Source: Planctomycetaceae bacterium
GTDB taxonomy: Bacteria; Planctomycetota; Planctomycetia; Pirellulales; Thermoguttaceae
Reading direction: 5' to 3'
NCBI GenBank assembly: GCA_012719125.1
Contig: JAAYAY010000281.1
Location: forward strand, 1 to 64,000
Length of the DNA stretch: 64,000 bases
A program made the position numbers and the translations under genes. The stretch's first letter is position 1, and each line of letters opens with the position of its first letter. The notes under the pieces are model-generated. The model was not told the origin of the DNA and made no database searches. It saw only the letters and a program-made list of their open reading frames with translations. Positions 9,912 to 19,528 of the stretch are shown here, in pieces.

Positions 9912-11696
9912 GTGTCCACCGTGGAGAAACCAGCGAGAGTCCTGCCCGCCAGCCCGACGCAACCGACCAGCGGGGCCGACGTCGTCGTACAGACTCTCGT
10001 CAATCACGGGGTCGACACGGTCTTTGCCTACCCGGGCGGAGCCAGCATGCCCCTCCATCAGGCCTTGACCCGGTTTCGCGACAAGATCCGCGTGGTGCTG
10101 CCACGTCACGAGCAGGGCGGCGGCTTTGCCGCCCAGGGCTATGCGCGCTCGACGGGCAAGGTCGGCGTGTGCATGGCAACCAGCGGTCCCGGCGCAACGA
10201 ATCTGGTCACGTCGATTGCCGACGCCAAGCTGGACAGCGTTCCGATGTTGGCCATCACCGGCCAGGTTGGCACATCCGTGATCGGCTGCGACGCCTTCCA
10301 GGAAACGCCGATCGTTGAGGTCTGCCGCAGCGTGACGAAGCATCACTACCTGGTTACCGACCCGAACGACTTGGCACGGGTCGTGCGCGAGGCCTTCCAT
10401 ATTGCCGGCACCGGTCGTCCCGGTCCCGTTCTGATCGATCTGCCGAAGAACGTGCAGATGGCCCAGGTCGTTCCCAACTACGACGACCCGATGGATCTGC
10501 CCGGCTATAACGCAGTGACGCCGATGGCCGGTAAGGACGAGATTGCAACGATCGCGAGACTGATTGCGGAGTCTCGCCGTCCCCTGATCTACGCGGGCGG
10601 AGGCATCGTTTCGGCAAACGCCTCGCGCGAGTTGCTGGAGTTGGTTGAAAAGACCGGCATTCCGGTGACCACGACACTGATGGGAATCGGCGGATTCCCG
10701 GGAACGCATCCCCTGGCTCTCCACATGCTGGGAATGCACGGCAGCGTGTACGCGAATCTCGCCGTCAGCGAGGCCGATCTGCTGCTGGCTTTCGGCGTGC
10801 GTTTCGACGATCGCGTGACGGGCAAGGTCTCGGAATTCGCCAAGCACGGCAAAATTGTGCATATCGACATCGATGCGTCGGAGATCAACAAGATCAAGGG
10901 CGCCGATTTCGCCGCCGTGAGCGACTTGAAGTACGCACTCAGCGAGTTGAACAAGGTCGTCAAGGCGTCCGCCGACCTGGCGCCCTGGGTCGAAAAGATC
11001 AACGGCTGGAAGAAGGCGGATCCGTTCAAGTACAGAGACGACGCCGAATCGATTCTTCCGCAGCAGGCGATTCACGAATTGTGGAGACTGACCAAGGATC
11101 GCGATACGATCATTGCCACCGGCGTGGGGCAACACCAGATGTGGTCGGCCCAGTTCTATCTGTTCGACAAGCCGCGCACCTGGCTGTCCAGCGCCGGCTT
11201 GGGAACCATGGGTTTCGGCCTTCCCGCCGCCGTGGGGGCAAAAGTCGCTCATCCCGATAAGCTCGTGGTCGACATCGACGGCGACGGGTCGCTGCTGATG
11301 AACATTCAGGAATTTGCCACCTGCTTCTGCGAAAAAATCCCCGTCAAGGTGCTGCTGCTCAACAATCAGCATCTGGGGATGGTGGTGCAATGGGAAGATC
11401 GTTTCCACGACGCCAATCGAGCCCACACCTATCTCGGCCCCATCGACAACCCCGAGGCGATCGGCAAGGGAAAGGGGATCGGTCCGGCGGACCGGTATCC
11501 CGATTTCGTGGCCGTCGCCAAGGGTTTCGGGTGGACAGCCCGCCATGTGATCGACAAATCGGAACTGACCGATGCGATCCAGGAGATGATCGACTCGCCG
11601 GGCCCCTATCTGCTTGACGTCGCCGTCCCCTACCAAGAGCACGTGCTGCCGATGATTCCGTCGGGAGCGACGGTTCGCGAACTGATTCGGGAATAA
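9912..11696 (+). CDS. ilvB: Acetolactate synthase, large (catalytic) subunit
   Basis: AHAS condenses two pyruvates, or pyruvate with 2-ketobutyrate, in branched-chain amino-acid synthesis, using ThDP and FAD. The 594-residue protein has ThDP glutamate Glu67 in [16 protein letters not shown], the FAD-domain segment ([16 protein letters not shown]) and the C-terminal ThDP/Mg motif from [11 protein letters not shown] to [18 protein letters not shown] 9912 is chosen over an in-frame TTG at 9882 because GGAGGA (9899-9904) sits 7 bases upstream. No regulatory small subunit (ilvN) or ilvC follows; the next gene, 24 bp away, is an antiporter. An isolated ilvB could also be a catabolic acetolactate synthase or related ThDP enzyme, though the motifs favour AHAS. 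Confidence 0.92.
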   Translation: MSTVEKPARVLPASPTQPTSGADVVVQTLVNHGVDTVFAYPGGASMPLHQALTRFRDKIRVVLPRHEQGGGFAAQGYARSTGKVGVCMATSGPGATNLVTSIADAKLDSVPMLAITGQVGTSVIGCDAFQETPIVEVCRSVTKHHYLVTDPNDLARVVREAFHIAGTGRPGPVLIDLPKNVQMAQVVPNYDDPMDLPGYNAVTPMAGKDEIATIARLIAESRRPLIYAGGGIVSANASRELLELVEKTGIPVTTTLMGIGGFPGTHPLALHMLGMHGSVYANLAVSEADLLLAFGVRFDDRVTGKVSEFAKHGKIVHIDIDASEINKIKGADFAAVSDLKYALSELNKVVKASADLAPWVEKINGWKKADPFKYRDDAESILPQQAIHELWRLTKDRDTIIATGVGQHQMWSAQFYLFDKPRTWLSSAGLGTMGFGLPAAVGAKVAHPDKLVVDIDGDGSLLMNIQEFATCFCEKIPVKVLLLNNQHLGMVVQWEDRFHDANRAHTYLGPIDNPEAIGKGKGIGPADRYPDFVAVAKGFGWTARHVIDKSELTDAIQEMIDSPGPYLLDVAVPYQEHVLPMIPSGATVRELIRE

Positions 11697-11720
11697 CGCC
11701 CCTCGTTCAGAAAGTTCCGC

Positions 11721-13520
11721 GTGAGCGAATCGACCTCCTCCACCGGCGCAAATCGACGGCTGGGCAAGTACCGGCGCTATGCCAATCCGGCGCTGGTCGT
11801 ATTTCTTGTCGCGATCGCTTGCGCTTTCGTGGTGGGGAGACGCGGATCGCCCACCTGGACCGTCGAGGAAATCAGCCTCGACGTCACCGAAGACAAACAG
11901 GGACGGATCTTCATCGTTCGAAGGGGGGCGCCCTTCCACGTGGAGGACATCGTTCCGTATGAGCAATCGGCGCTCCGGCCGGCGCAGGTGGCCCGTCACA
12001 ACGCCCAAGGCACCACCCCGGAACTCATGCAGCAGTTCGTGTCGGCCGAGCGCACGATCGATGGGAAGCCCGCCACCGTCCACTTCGAACTGACCGCCAA
12101 GCGTCACTGGGGATGGTGGTCTCTCCTGCCGGCCGCCGTGGCCGTCGCCCTCTGCTGGATCACGCGCGAACCGCTCATATCGCTGTTCGGCGGGATTGTC
12201 GTGGGAGCCTTTCTGCTCGGCATCTACGATATCGCCGACAGCGTGCTTGTCGACAGCCTGGCTACCGAGAACGCCGCCGGAGTCCTGCTTCTCTACCTCT
12301 GGCTCCTGGGCGGACTGCTCGGGGTCTTGAACCGGACCGGCGCGGCCCAGGCCTTTGCCGATCTGATGACCGAGAAGTTCGTGCGCGGCCCGCGTTCGGC
12401 CAAACTCGTCGCCTGGTCTCTGGGCGTCATCTTCTTCCAGGGCGGAACCGTGAGCACCGTCCTGGTGGGCACGACCGTCAAGCCCTTGGCCGACCGCGAG
12501 CGGGTAAGCCACGAGGAGTTGGCCTACATCGTCGATTCGACGGCCTCGCCGATCGCCTCGCTGCTGGCCTTCAACGCCTGGCCCGGCTACGTCCAGGCGT
12601 TCATCTTCGTGGCGGGAGTGCCGTGGCTGGCCACCGAAGGAGACCGAGTCGCGTTTTTCTTCAAGAGCATTCCTTTGTGTTTCTACGCCATCTTTGCCGT
12701 TGGTTTCACATTTCTGCTAAGCATTGACTGGATGCCTTTCGTGGGCCGCAGGATGCACGAGGCTGTTCGCAGGGCGCGCGAGACTGGCCAACTCGACGCA
12801 CCTGGCTCCGAACCGCTCAGCGCCAAGGAACTCCAGACCAGTTGCGTTCCCGAAGGCTACACCCCCCACAGCATCGACTTCTTCCTTCCGTTGTTCGTCT
12901 TGATCGGCATTGCGATCGGCACGTTCGTCATCTCGGGCACTCCCAAAGTGCGCTGGGCCTTCGGAGTCGCTCTGCTGTTGGCCATGGCGCAGGCCCTGAT
13001 TCGCGGAATGCGATTGAAGGACCTGATGGAGGGCATTAGTGACGGATTCAAGGGCGTCGTGCTCGGCTCGGTCATCCTGCTCCTGGCCGTGACGATCGGA
13101 GACGTCAGCAAAGACGCCGGCGGCGGCAAGTTTCTCGTCGACCTGATTGGGGGCCATATTCCCTATTGGGCCCTGCCGGTCATGCTTCAATTGATGACGA
13201 CGATCATCGCCTTCTCGACCGGTACCAGTTGGGGCACCTACGCCGTCTCTTTCCCCTTGGCCATGCCGCTGGCCTACGCCGTCGCCGTCGACAATCAGAT
13301 GGCTCACCCCCAGTTCTTCATGGCCGTCTGCTTCGCCGCGGTCATGAACGGCAGCGTCTACGGCGACCAATGCTCGCCCATTTCCGATACGACGGTCCTC
13401 AGTTCCATGTGCACGGGCTGCGATCTGATGGACCACGTCCGCACCCAGCTTCCTCAGGCATCCATCGCCGCCTTGCTGGCCGCCGTCTGCTGGACCGCCG
13501 TCACGCTCATCGTCTGCTGA
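11721..13520 (+). CDS. NhaC-family Na+/H+ antiporter
   Basis: A 599-residue inner-membrane protein with around 11-12 hydrophobic segments. The N-terminus has one TM segment (about 22-40) followed by an exported domain of about 90 residues (TWTVEEISLDVTEDKQGR to the next TM near 132), longer than typical NhaC. The C-terminal half carries the NhaC-family motif GDQCSPISDTTVLSS with STGTSWGTYAV before it. NhaC proteins exchange Na+ for H+, and some members exchange organic acids. It starts with GTG 24 bp after ilvB, so co-transcription is likely, but a functional link is not obvious. Confidence 0.85.
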   Translation: MSESTSSTGANRRLGKYRRYANPALVVFLVAIACAFVVGRRGSPTWTVEEISLDVTEDKQGRIFIVRRGAPFHVEDIVPYEQSALRPAQVARHNAQGTTPELMQQFVSAERTIDGKPATVHFELTAKRHWGWWSLLPAAVAVALCWITREPLISLFGGIVVGAFLLGIYDIADSVLVDSLATENAAGVLLLYLWLLGGLLGVLNRTGAAQAFADLMTEKFVRGPRSAKLVAWSLGVIFFQGGTVSTVLVGTTVKPLADRERVSHEELAYIVDSTASPIASLLAFNAWPGYVQAFIFVAGVPWLATEGDRVAFFFKSIPLCFYAIFAVGFTFLLSIDWMPFVGRRMHEAVRRARETGQLDAPGSEPLSAKELQTSCVPEGYTPHSIDFFLPLFVLIGIAIGTFVISGTPKVRWAFGVALLLAMAQALIRGMRLKDLMEGISDGFKGVVLGSVILLLAVTIGDVSKDAGGGKFLVDLIGGHIPYWALPVMLQLMTTIIAFSTGTSWGTYAVSFPLAMPLAYAVAVDNQMAHPQFFMAVCFAAVMNGSVYGDQCSPISDTTVLSSMCTGCDLMDHVRTQLPQASIAALLAAVCWTAVTLIVC

Positions 13521-13721
13521 TCTCCGCCCGCTTCCGGCCTGCCAGGAAACGAGGAATCAACACGCGCTCTTGTCCGCCCCCCTCCCATGGTTCTCAGACG
13601 CCCTTCCCTTGTATCCCGTTCAGTTGACGATACGATGAGCAGTAGAGCCTTTTCATGTGGGAACAGCGGAGTCTCCGCGATCTGGCCCGTACTTGTCACT
13701 CGTCCGATTACAGTAATACCC

Positions 13722-15047
13722 ATGAAAAACAGCCTGCCCCTGCTCGCAGTGTTTTTCGTCGCGGGCTGCCAGGTCCAGTCCGGCGACTCGGTTGTCTTCA
13801 CGGCCCGGCAGGGGAAGTTTGTGCATGAACTCTCTTCGCGAGGCGACGTCTTCAGCCAGGGCGGCACCGAGATTCGTTGCGAAGTCGACGGCTCCAGCCC
13901 CGATGGCACTGTGATCCTGGAGATTATCGCCGAAGGCGCGTCGGTCCAACCAGGCGATCGGCTGGTTCAGCTTGACGTCTCGGCATTCAAGGAAGAATTG
14001 CTCCAGCAACAGATTTTCTGCAACGGCCTCGAAGCGGCCTTGGCCGCCGCTGCCGGCGAGCGCGAAAAGGCGCAGCTCTCGCTGATCGAGTATCAGCAAG
14101 GACTGTATCCCGAGGAACAGAAGGCCGTCGAAAACGAGCTCTTCGCCGCCGAACAAAGGCTCAAGCGGGCCACTCACCAACTGGAGGCGGTCCAGAGCGG
14201 CACCAAGTCGGAAGAGAACCCGGCCGACGACGTGGATACCTTGCGATTCGAGGTGGAGATGGCCAAACGCGACGTGGAAGGGGCCAAGACGCGACTCTCG
14301 GTTCTCGACACCCTTACCAAGCCGCTGCGCCTCAAGCAGTTGGAGGGCGCCGTTCAATCGGCCGAGGCGGCCGCGCGAGCCAAGGAAACCGAGCTTTCGC
14401 TGCATCGCGAGCGACTGGCCAAGATCGAGAAGCAGATTGCCGACTGCACTATCACCGCCCCGGTGGCGGGCGTGGTCTTCTACGCCAACGCACCCGGCCG
14501 GACCGAAGACGACGAGATTCTCATCGGCGAAGGCGTTCCCGTCCGACGCCAACAAGTCATCCTGCGGATCGCCCAACTGGACCAGTTGAGCGTGTGCACC
14601 GAGGTGGCCGAATCCGAGATCGCCCAACTGCAGACCGGTATGCCTGCGGTGATCCACGTCGACACGATGCCCGACTCGGTGTTCGACGGGCACGTCTCCA
14701 AAATCCATCCGTACCCGACCCAGGAGACTCGCGGCACCACGGCCACGAAGAAGTATGAAGTTCACGTGGCGATCGACAACCCGTCCGGAACGCTTCGGCC
14801 CGGCCTCACCGCCGAAGTCGTGCTGACGCTGGCCGAACTGGACCGCGCGATCCAAGTGCCCAAGACGTCCGTCTTCAACGAAAACGACGCCGAGTACTGC
14901 CTCGTCCGCAGCGGAAGCCGTTGGAAGCTCCGCCCGGTCGTTGCCGGTCCGAGCGACGGGAAACTGACGGTGATCCGAGAGGGGCTCCAGCCCGGAGAGA
15001 AGGTCGCCATCCACCCGCTTCAGCACCGCCGGCAGGCCTCGCCATGA
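13722..15047 (+). CDS. HlyD/RND-type membrane fusion (periplasmic adaptor) lipoprotein
   Basis: 441 residues. ATG 13722 begins a lipoprotein signal (MKNSLPLLAVFFVAGC) with the lipid-accepting Cys at about residue 16. A biotinyl-lipoyl-like half-motif (EGASVQPGDRLVQLD) is followed by a long alpha-helical hairpin (about 95-235, rich in E, Q, K and A), the second half-motif (ADCTITAPVAGVVFYAN), a beta-barrel domain and a C-terminal membrane-proximal domain ending PGEKVAIHP. This is the adaptor of tripartite efflux or secretion systems. No pump or ABC gene is adjacent, so its partner must be elsewhere (the TolC-like gene at 26.8 kb is a candidate). Confidence 0.85.
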   Translation: MKNSLPLLAVFFVAGCQVQSGDSVVFTARQGKFVHELSSRGDVFSQGGTEIRCEVDGSSPDGTVILEIIAEGASVQPGDRLVQLDVSAFKEELLQQQIFCNGLEAALAAAAGEREKAQLSLIEYQQGLYPEEQKAVENELFAAEQRLKRATHQLEAVQSGTKSEENPADDVDTLRFEVEMAKRDVEGAKTRLSVLDTLTKPLRLKQLEGAVQSAEAAARAKETELSLHRERLAKIEKQIADCTITAPVAGVVFYANAPGRTEDDEILIGEGVPVRRQQVILRIAQLDQLSVCTEVAESEIAQLQTGMPAVIHVDTMPDSVFDGHVSKIHPYPTQETRGTTATKKYEVHVAIDNPSGTLRPGLTAEVVLTLAELDRAIQVPKTSVFNENDAEYCLVRSGSRWKLRPVVAGPSDGKLTVIREGLQPGEKVAIHPLQHRRQASP

Positions 15048-15132
15048 GTCTGCCCAATGAGTGACACCGTGGGTGACAGAATCGCGCCTTCGACTGGCGG
15101 GCCCCAAAACCGACAAGGCGGAGGGTGCATGG

Positions 15133-15161
15133 TTGTGGTCATGCGACTGATGTGCTACGAT
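15133..15161 (+). promoter_or_regulatory. Possible promoter of the EEP-nuclease gene pair
   Basis: TTGTGG (15133-15138), a 17-base spacer and TACGAT (15156-15161), preceded by TGTGC resembling an extended -10. It lies about 70 bases before the nuclease start. Weak, sequence-only prediction. Confidence 0.3.
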
Positions 15162-15229
15162 TCCCCCATCAGCAAGGCGACAATTTGCTGGAATACTGTG
15201 ATTCAATGCCCTAACACTTGCGTGCCAGT

Positions 15230-16144
15230 ATGCAAATCTCTCTTGCCTGGTGGAACACCAGCCTGTCACCCTTGGGGAAGCCCCGCGCGACGGAGCAGGA
15301 GAAGGCCTTTGCCGTACAGGTAGTCCGTTTCCTTACGGAAGCCCTGGGGGTCGATTGCCTGGCACTTGGCGAAGTGACGGCGGCCGACCTTGGCGATCTC
15401 CTCCAAGAAAGCGGACTTCGAGACTACGCTTACCATGACGGCACCCTCCGGTTTGGGCGGCTCCAATTTGACACCGGCCTTATCTACAGACTCACAAAAC
15501 TGCGCGTCCTGCATTCATTGTCGATTGTCACCAAACGGGGAAATCACAGTCTCAAAGTGGCAAACAGAGTCGACCTGCTCGCACCAGACTCTCGTTCCCC
15601 TCTGCATCTGTTTGTCTCCCACTGGCCCAGCCGCCTGTGGTGTGAGGAAAACGGCGCCAACAGGCACCTTCTTGGCATACGACTGCGCGATGCTGTGGAA
15701 GAAGTTAGCGGACTCTACGAACGGCAACCAAGCACAATCCTCATGGGGGACTACAACGACGAGCCTTTCGATTCGTCGCTGTCGGGACAACTGCTTGCCG
15801 CGCGAGACCGCAAACTGGTTCGCAAGAATCCGCAACTGCTGTATAATCCATTCTGGAGGCATCTTGGCGAGCAGGAACCCCATATACCAGGCAAACCGCG
15901 GGAAAGTGTGTGCGGTACTTGCCATTCCAGATCAGGCCTGACGACCCGCTGGCACACTTTCGATCAGATCATGTTCTCTTCAGCCTTTCTCGGATCCAAC
16001 GAATGGGAACTCGACGAACGGGGGACGCAGATTGTGCGCATTCCATTTCCCAACGGCGGCGTTTCGTCGTCGCGCAACATCTTCGATCACTACCCCGTCG
16101 CAAGCGTCATATATAGGGAGACGCAGCATGGCAAACTATGTTGA
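15230..16144 (+). CDS. Endonuclease/exonuclease/phosphatase (EEP) superfamily protein
   Basis: 304 residues. The complete EEP metal and catalytic set is visible in order: Asn9 (WWNTSLSP), Glu48 (CLALGEV), His131 (VSHWPSR), Asp174 and Asn176 (MGDYNDEPFD), Asp245 (FDQIM) and Asp286/His287 (IFDHYPV). EEP enzymes cleave nucleic-acid or sugar/lipid phosphodiesters; the substrate cannot be read here. There is no signal peptide, so it is likely cytoplasmic. ATG 15230 gives the standard N-terminal strand. Base composition is visibly more AT-rich than neighbouring genes, and the downstream gene starts inside its last 17 bases, which suggests a transferred, co-translated pair. Confidence 0.85.
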   Translation: MQISLAWWNTSLSPLGKPRATEQEKAFAVQVVRFLTEALGVDCLALGEVTAADLGDLLQESGLRDYAYHDGTLRFGRLQFDTGLIYRLTKLRVLHSLSIVTKRGNHSLKVANRVDLLAPDSRSPLHLFVSHWPSRLWCEENGANRHLLGIRLRDAVEEVSGLYERQPSTILMGDYNDEPFDSSLSGQLLAARDRKLVRKNPQLLYNPFWRHLGEQEPHIPGKPRESVCGTCHSRSGLTTRWHTFDQIMFSSAFLGSNEWELDERGTQIVRIPFPNGGVSSSRNIFDHYPVASVIYRETQHGKLC

Positions 16145-16604
16145 AGCATTTCAGGACGGGCTGCGTGCCGTCGAGGCCGCTAATCGTGCAAAACACGAAG
16201 TGAAGGAAGTGTTTGATGAACTGAATAAGCAGTTGAATATGGAGACAAACGGGAAACTACGTGTTGTACTGAGGCAGTTTGAAGTGTCCGAGCTAAGCTG
16301 GCGGAGATACGAAAACATCTTCGCTCCAAAACCGAAGCAGTACTATTGGGCCATCGCCGCATTCAATCCAGATGCTGGTGAGGCTTCGATGAAAGAATTG
16401 GCCCAATGGTCACAGGACCGTGCTGGGTATCCCTGCAAGATCACATGGGCCGGTACCGAATCCATTTGTGAGGACCGCATTGCCCTTGAGGAGGCCCTTG
16501 CTGAGTTACTGCGGGACCCACTCGTCGCCGAGACGCTTGTCAAAGTGATGAAGCGCGAGTGTCCCGAAAAGGCCGAGGAGAAGCCAGAGGATAACAAGGA
16601 GTAA
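16128..16604 (+). CDS. Hypothetical partner of the EEP nuclease
   Basis: 158 residues, family not recognised. ATG 16128 follows a GGGAG ribosome site at a suitable distance and overlaps the nuclease gene by 17 bases, so the two are almost certainly one operon. The N-terminus is a charged amphipathic helix (about 1-40, rich in E, A and K), the middle has beta-like hydrophobic stretches (LRVVLRQFEV, YYWAIAAFNP), then YPCKITWAGTESICEDR, a helical C-terminal part (EEALAELLRDPLVAETLVKVM) and an E/K-rich tail. No signal peptide or TM segment. Composition is AT-rich like its partner. It could be an inhibitor, adaptor or substrate-recognition subunit of the nuclease; none of this is shown. Confidence 0.75.
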   Translation: MANYVEAFQDGLRAVEAANRAKHEVKEVFDELNKQLNMETNGKLRVVLRQFEVSELSWRRYENIFAPKPKQYYWAIAAFNPDAGEASMKELAQWSQDRAGYPCKITWAGTESICEDRIALEEALAELLRDPLVAETLVKVMKRECPEKAEEKPEDNKE

Positions 16605-16659
16605 CTCCCCGATAAGGACGTGGCTGTAGCAGCGTATGCCCTTGAAGTTGCGACGTCGC

Positions 16660-17271
16660 TCATCGCTTCCTCAAGATCACCTCCGCCGCCGCCCTAATCG
16701 CCGCCGCCACCTCCTCGATGCTCCGGCTCGCGTCGACCGGCACGATTCGATCGCCCTGACGCTCGGCCTCGGCAAGGTATCCCTGGCGCACCCGGCTGTG
16801 GAAGGCGTCGCCCTGCCTTTCCATCCGGTCCGGTTCGCCCGTCAACCGGGCCGTCGCGGCCTCGCTCGGCAAGTCGAGCACGATCGTCAGATCGGGCATC
16901 AATCCGCCGGTCGCAATCTCGCCCACCTCCCAGAGCGTGGCTACGTCGAGCCCGCCGGCATGCCCCTGGTAGACGACGTTCGCCAGCAGGTAGCGATCCG
17001 AAACCACGGTCTTTCCCGCTTCCAGCGCCGGGCGAATCACCTCTTCCGCCAGTTGCGCCCGGGCCGCCATGTAAAGCAGCATCTCGCTGCGCCGGTGGAT
17101 CGCCAGGTCATGACGATTCAGAAGCAGTTCGCGGACCGCTTCGCCCAGCGGCGTGCTGCCTGGATCGCGGCAGGTCACCACGTCGTGCCCTTGCGATTCC
17201 AGCCACGCACAGAATCGCGCGATCTGCGTGCTTTTTCCCGTCCCGTCGCCGCCGTCGATTGAGAAGAACAT
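16660..17271 (-). CDS. tmk: Thymidylate kinase
   Basis: TMK phosphorylates dTMP to dTDP. The 203-residue protein matches the family. P-loop GGDGTGKST at residues 7-15, the DP(G) segment TCRDPGSTPLGEAVRELLL, the DRY motif (VVSDRYLLANVVYQGHAGG) and PDLTIVLDLP preceding the lid region with several Arg are all present. ATG 17271 gives the canonical MFFSIDGGDG N-terminus; the frame remains open upstream to 17355 without similarity. It is convergent with the EEP-nuclease pair. Confidence 0.95.
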   Translation of the reverse strand: MFFSIDGGDGTGKSTQIARFCAWLESQGHDVVTCRDPGSTPLGEAVRELLLNRHDLAIHRRSEMLLYMAARAQLAEEVIRPALEAGKTVVSDRYLLANVVYQGHAGGLDVATLWEVGEIATGGLMPDLTIVLDLPSEAATARLTGEPDRMERQGDAFHSRVRQGYLAEAERQGDRIVPVDASRSIEEVAAAIRAAAEVILRKR

Positions 17272-17461
17272 CCGCGAGTATCCAAAGGTCAGTTGCGCAT
17301 ACTTCCAGGGCCGGTCATTGTAGCCTTGGAAGCCGCCACTGCGAAGGGAGCCCACAAGCGAGGACTACTGTGTCCGCAGACACTGCTGAGAAGAATGGAC
17401 TCGGCAAAGGATAGCGGCTACAGGATTCTGGGGCAAGTGTCGCCGATACTGCGGCTCGCGT

Positions 17462-18100
17462 TCAACGCCGCCACGACCACGCCGACCGCGAGTTGGAACT
17501 CTTCTGTGCACTTCGGCTGGGCTGGCGGCTCTGCTGCTGTGGGGCTTGCGATTTTGCCGCTCCGCTCGACTGCGTTCGGGTTTGCCCGCTTTGGGTCGCC
17601 CGGGTTTGGGTACGGCTCGATCCGTTCGGCTGCTGCGCCGAGGTCGGCTGCTGGGCCGGAGCCGCCTGCTGAGCCTCGGGCGACTGCACGTGGATGGTGG
17701 TGGCCTGAATCTGGGCCTGGGCGCCGAGCAGAACCTGCTCGACCCGCTTCTGATAATCCGCAACCACCTGTTGTTCGACCCGCTGGAGCCGCTCCAGTTC
17801 CTTCTGGTCCTGCTTGTCGATCGCGGCGTTGCGCAGCTTCTCGATCTGGGCAAACTGGGACTGCAGCCGGCGTTCCTCCGCCTGAATCAACTGCTGGGTG
17901 GCACTCACCTGACGGTCAAACTGCCGGTCGGCCGGCTGGCCTTGCACCTGGGTTGCATTCCCGGCCAGTTTCTGGGCGTGCGGGGCACTCCGCATCAACA
18001 TGGGCTCGGGAGCGGGTGCCGACATCAACCCGTCGTTCCCATGAGCGACCGCGGAACCGGCAACAAGAGCAACACCACAGATGATGATCGCCAAACGCAT
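17462..18100 (-). CDS. Secreted coiled-coil, Gln-rich protein of unknown function
   Basis: 212 residues. ATG 18100 has GGGGGAG upstream and begins a signal peptide (MRLAIIICGVALVAGSAVAHG). A predicted coiled coil (about 63-135) is rich in Q, E, R and L (QQLIQAEERRLQSQFAQIEK; RLQRVEQQVVADYQKRVEQ). The last 65 residues are low-complexity Q/S/T/A/R/P and very basic. No family is recognised. Periplasmic or envelope-associated location is inferred from the signal peptide. Confidence 0.7.
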   Translation of the reverse strand: MRLAIIICGVALVAGSAVAHGNDGLMSAPAPEPMLMRSAPHAQKLAGNATQVQGQPADRQFDRQVSATQQLIQAEERRLQSQFAQIEKLRNAAIDKQDQKELERLQRVEQQVVADYQKRVEQVLLGAQAQIQATTIHVQSPEAQQAAPAQQPTSAQQPNGSSRTQTRATQSGQTRTQSSGAAKSQAPQQQSRQPSRSAQKSSNSRSAWSWRR

Positions 18101-18343
18101 CGATCTCCCCCTTCCCTGAGGACGGCCGGCGCAGATTCGCCCGGCAACTATTGGGTCTTGCATATTCACTGAACGAGGGCCGACAACGGAGGCCCGGTTT
18201 TGCAGGTTTGCCGCCTGCCCAACCGTTCATTCAAAATGCAGGCATCCATGAAGCCTTCAACCTGGTACACCAGTAACATCGGAGCCGAAAACGACCGTCA
18301 CAAGGCTTGGCGCAAACATTCCGTCTGTGCGGGTTATGCCAGT

Positions 18344-18403
18344 AAAAAGGGGGGCGTCACTGATTCTGACCCCCATTCGACAAAACCAGTGATGTCCCCT
18401 TTT
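18344..18403. repeat. REPIN-like inverted repeat
   Basis: The left arm (18344-18365, AAAAAGGGGGGCGTCACTG...) and right arm (18385-18403, complement AAAAGGGGACATCACTGGT) are imperfect inverted copies around a spacer of about 20 bases. It abuts the stop codon of the URO-D-like gene at 18405. G-rich arms beginning with AAAAGGGG are typical of REP sequences mobilised by RAYT transposases (general knowledge); no transposase is nearby. It may also act as a terminator for the minus-strand gene. Confidence 0.55.
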
Positions 18404-18404
18404 C

Positions 18405-19403
18405 TCAACTCCCCGTATACTCGTCCAGCAAGCGGCGGTAAATGCCGTACTCTTCCAGGGTTACGTGGGGCGGCGTCTGGTGGTCGACACTCGGAATGAA
18501 CCCGCCCGATCGCATCAGCGGCAACAGTCGCTCGAACTCCGCCCGCATCGCCGCCTCGCCCTTGTTCATCACCATCTTGTCAAAATGCCCCACCAGGCAC
18601 ACGTCCGGGTAGGCACGCCGCAGGTCCATCCCGTCCACACCGGCCTGGCGTTCCAGGGGCAGCACGCCCCGGATTCCCTCCCGCAGCAGCCACGGCGCCA
18701 TGAGCGTCACGTCGCCGTCGGTGTCGACCAGCGGGATAATCTCCTTCTCCAGCAGTCGGGGGACAATCTGCCGGTAGTAGGGCGCGATGAACTCGTCGAA
18801 ACAACGCTCCGAGATCATCGGCCCCTTGTTGTACGACATGTCTTCCGCAATCGTGGCAAACGTCGGAACACACACCTCCTCGACCTGATCCAGAATCCGC
18901 AGGTTGAAGTCCGTCAGATCCTGGTTGATCTGGTGGATCAACTCCGGCTGATCGTAGAAGGCCAGGCTGATCTTGGTGAAACCCATCAACGTGCGGGGAA
19001 ACCAGAAGTAGCCTTCCAGCGTAATCCAAACCACGGCCTCGCCCCTGGCTTGCCGCTCTGCCCAAGGACGCATCGACTCGATCGCCAGGCCGTGGTCCGG
19101 AAAGAACTTCGGCCGCAGGCGAAGGTAGTCGTCCATATTCGAGACAATCCCCTCCACGTGATGCTGCACCGCATCGATCGTATCGTCCGTCGTTGAGAAC
19201 CAGAACTGCTGATACGGATCGAGTCCCAAGTGTTCGGCGATATCGAACACGCTGTTCAGTTCCAGTGGCAGACCCTGCCGCTTCCAGTTGGCGATCGTCT
19301 TGTCCCACCACATGGCCCACTCCCAGCGCGGCAACCGATCCACCGGCCGGAAGTTCATCACGGATCGAAAACGTTCGACGTGGTTCATGGGTGGTTCGCT
19401 CAC
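18405..19403 (-). CDS. Uroporphyrinogen decarboxylase-like (URO-D family) protein
   Basis: 332 residues from GTG 19403, which has GGAGG 8 bases upstream; ATG 19388 (MNHVERF) is the alternative. Features of the URO-D/methyltransferase barrel are visible: RFRSVMNFRPVDRLPRWEW, VVWITLEGYFWFPRTLMG, LVDTDGDVTLMAPWLLREG and GHFDKMVMNKGEAAM. It lacks the usual haem-pathway neighbours and sits beside a sialidase and a Gfo/Idh/MocA gene. Such divergent URO-D homologues in planctomycetes are probably cobalamin-dependent methyltransferase-like or of unknown function rather than HemE. Role not established. Confidence 0.8.
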   Translation of the reverse strand: MSEPPMNHVERFRSVMNFRPVDRLPRWEWAMWWDKTIANWKRQGLPLELNSVFDIAEHLGLDPYQQFWFSTTDDTIDAVQHHVEGIVSNMDDYLRLRPKFFPDHGLAIESMRPWAERQARGEAVVWITLEGYFWFPRTLMGFTKISLAFYDQPELIHQINQDLTDFNLRILDQVEEVCVPTFATIAEDMSYNKGPMISERCFDEFIAPYYRQIVPRLLEKEIIPLVDTDGDVTLMAPWLLREGIRGVLPLERQAGVDGMDLRRAYPDVCLVGHFDKMVMNKGEAAMRAEFERLLPLMRSGGFIPSVDHQTPPHVTLEEYGIYRRLLDEYTGS

Positions 19404-19528
19404 AAGAAGGACCTCCGGGCACAAATCGTAGGACAGGATTGTATCCTGTCCAGACTGATCGACAGGCTATCTGGCCCAACTGCGAGACAGGTTACAAACC
19501 TGTCCTACAGGTGTTGTTCGTGGGCGTA

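Noticed and set aside
9846-12512. An 888-codon open frame on the minus strand across ilvB and the antiporter gene
   Set aside because: It is the antisense shadow of two well-supported genes in GC-rich DNA and has no family motif or ribosome site.
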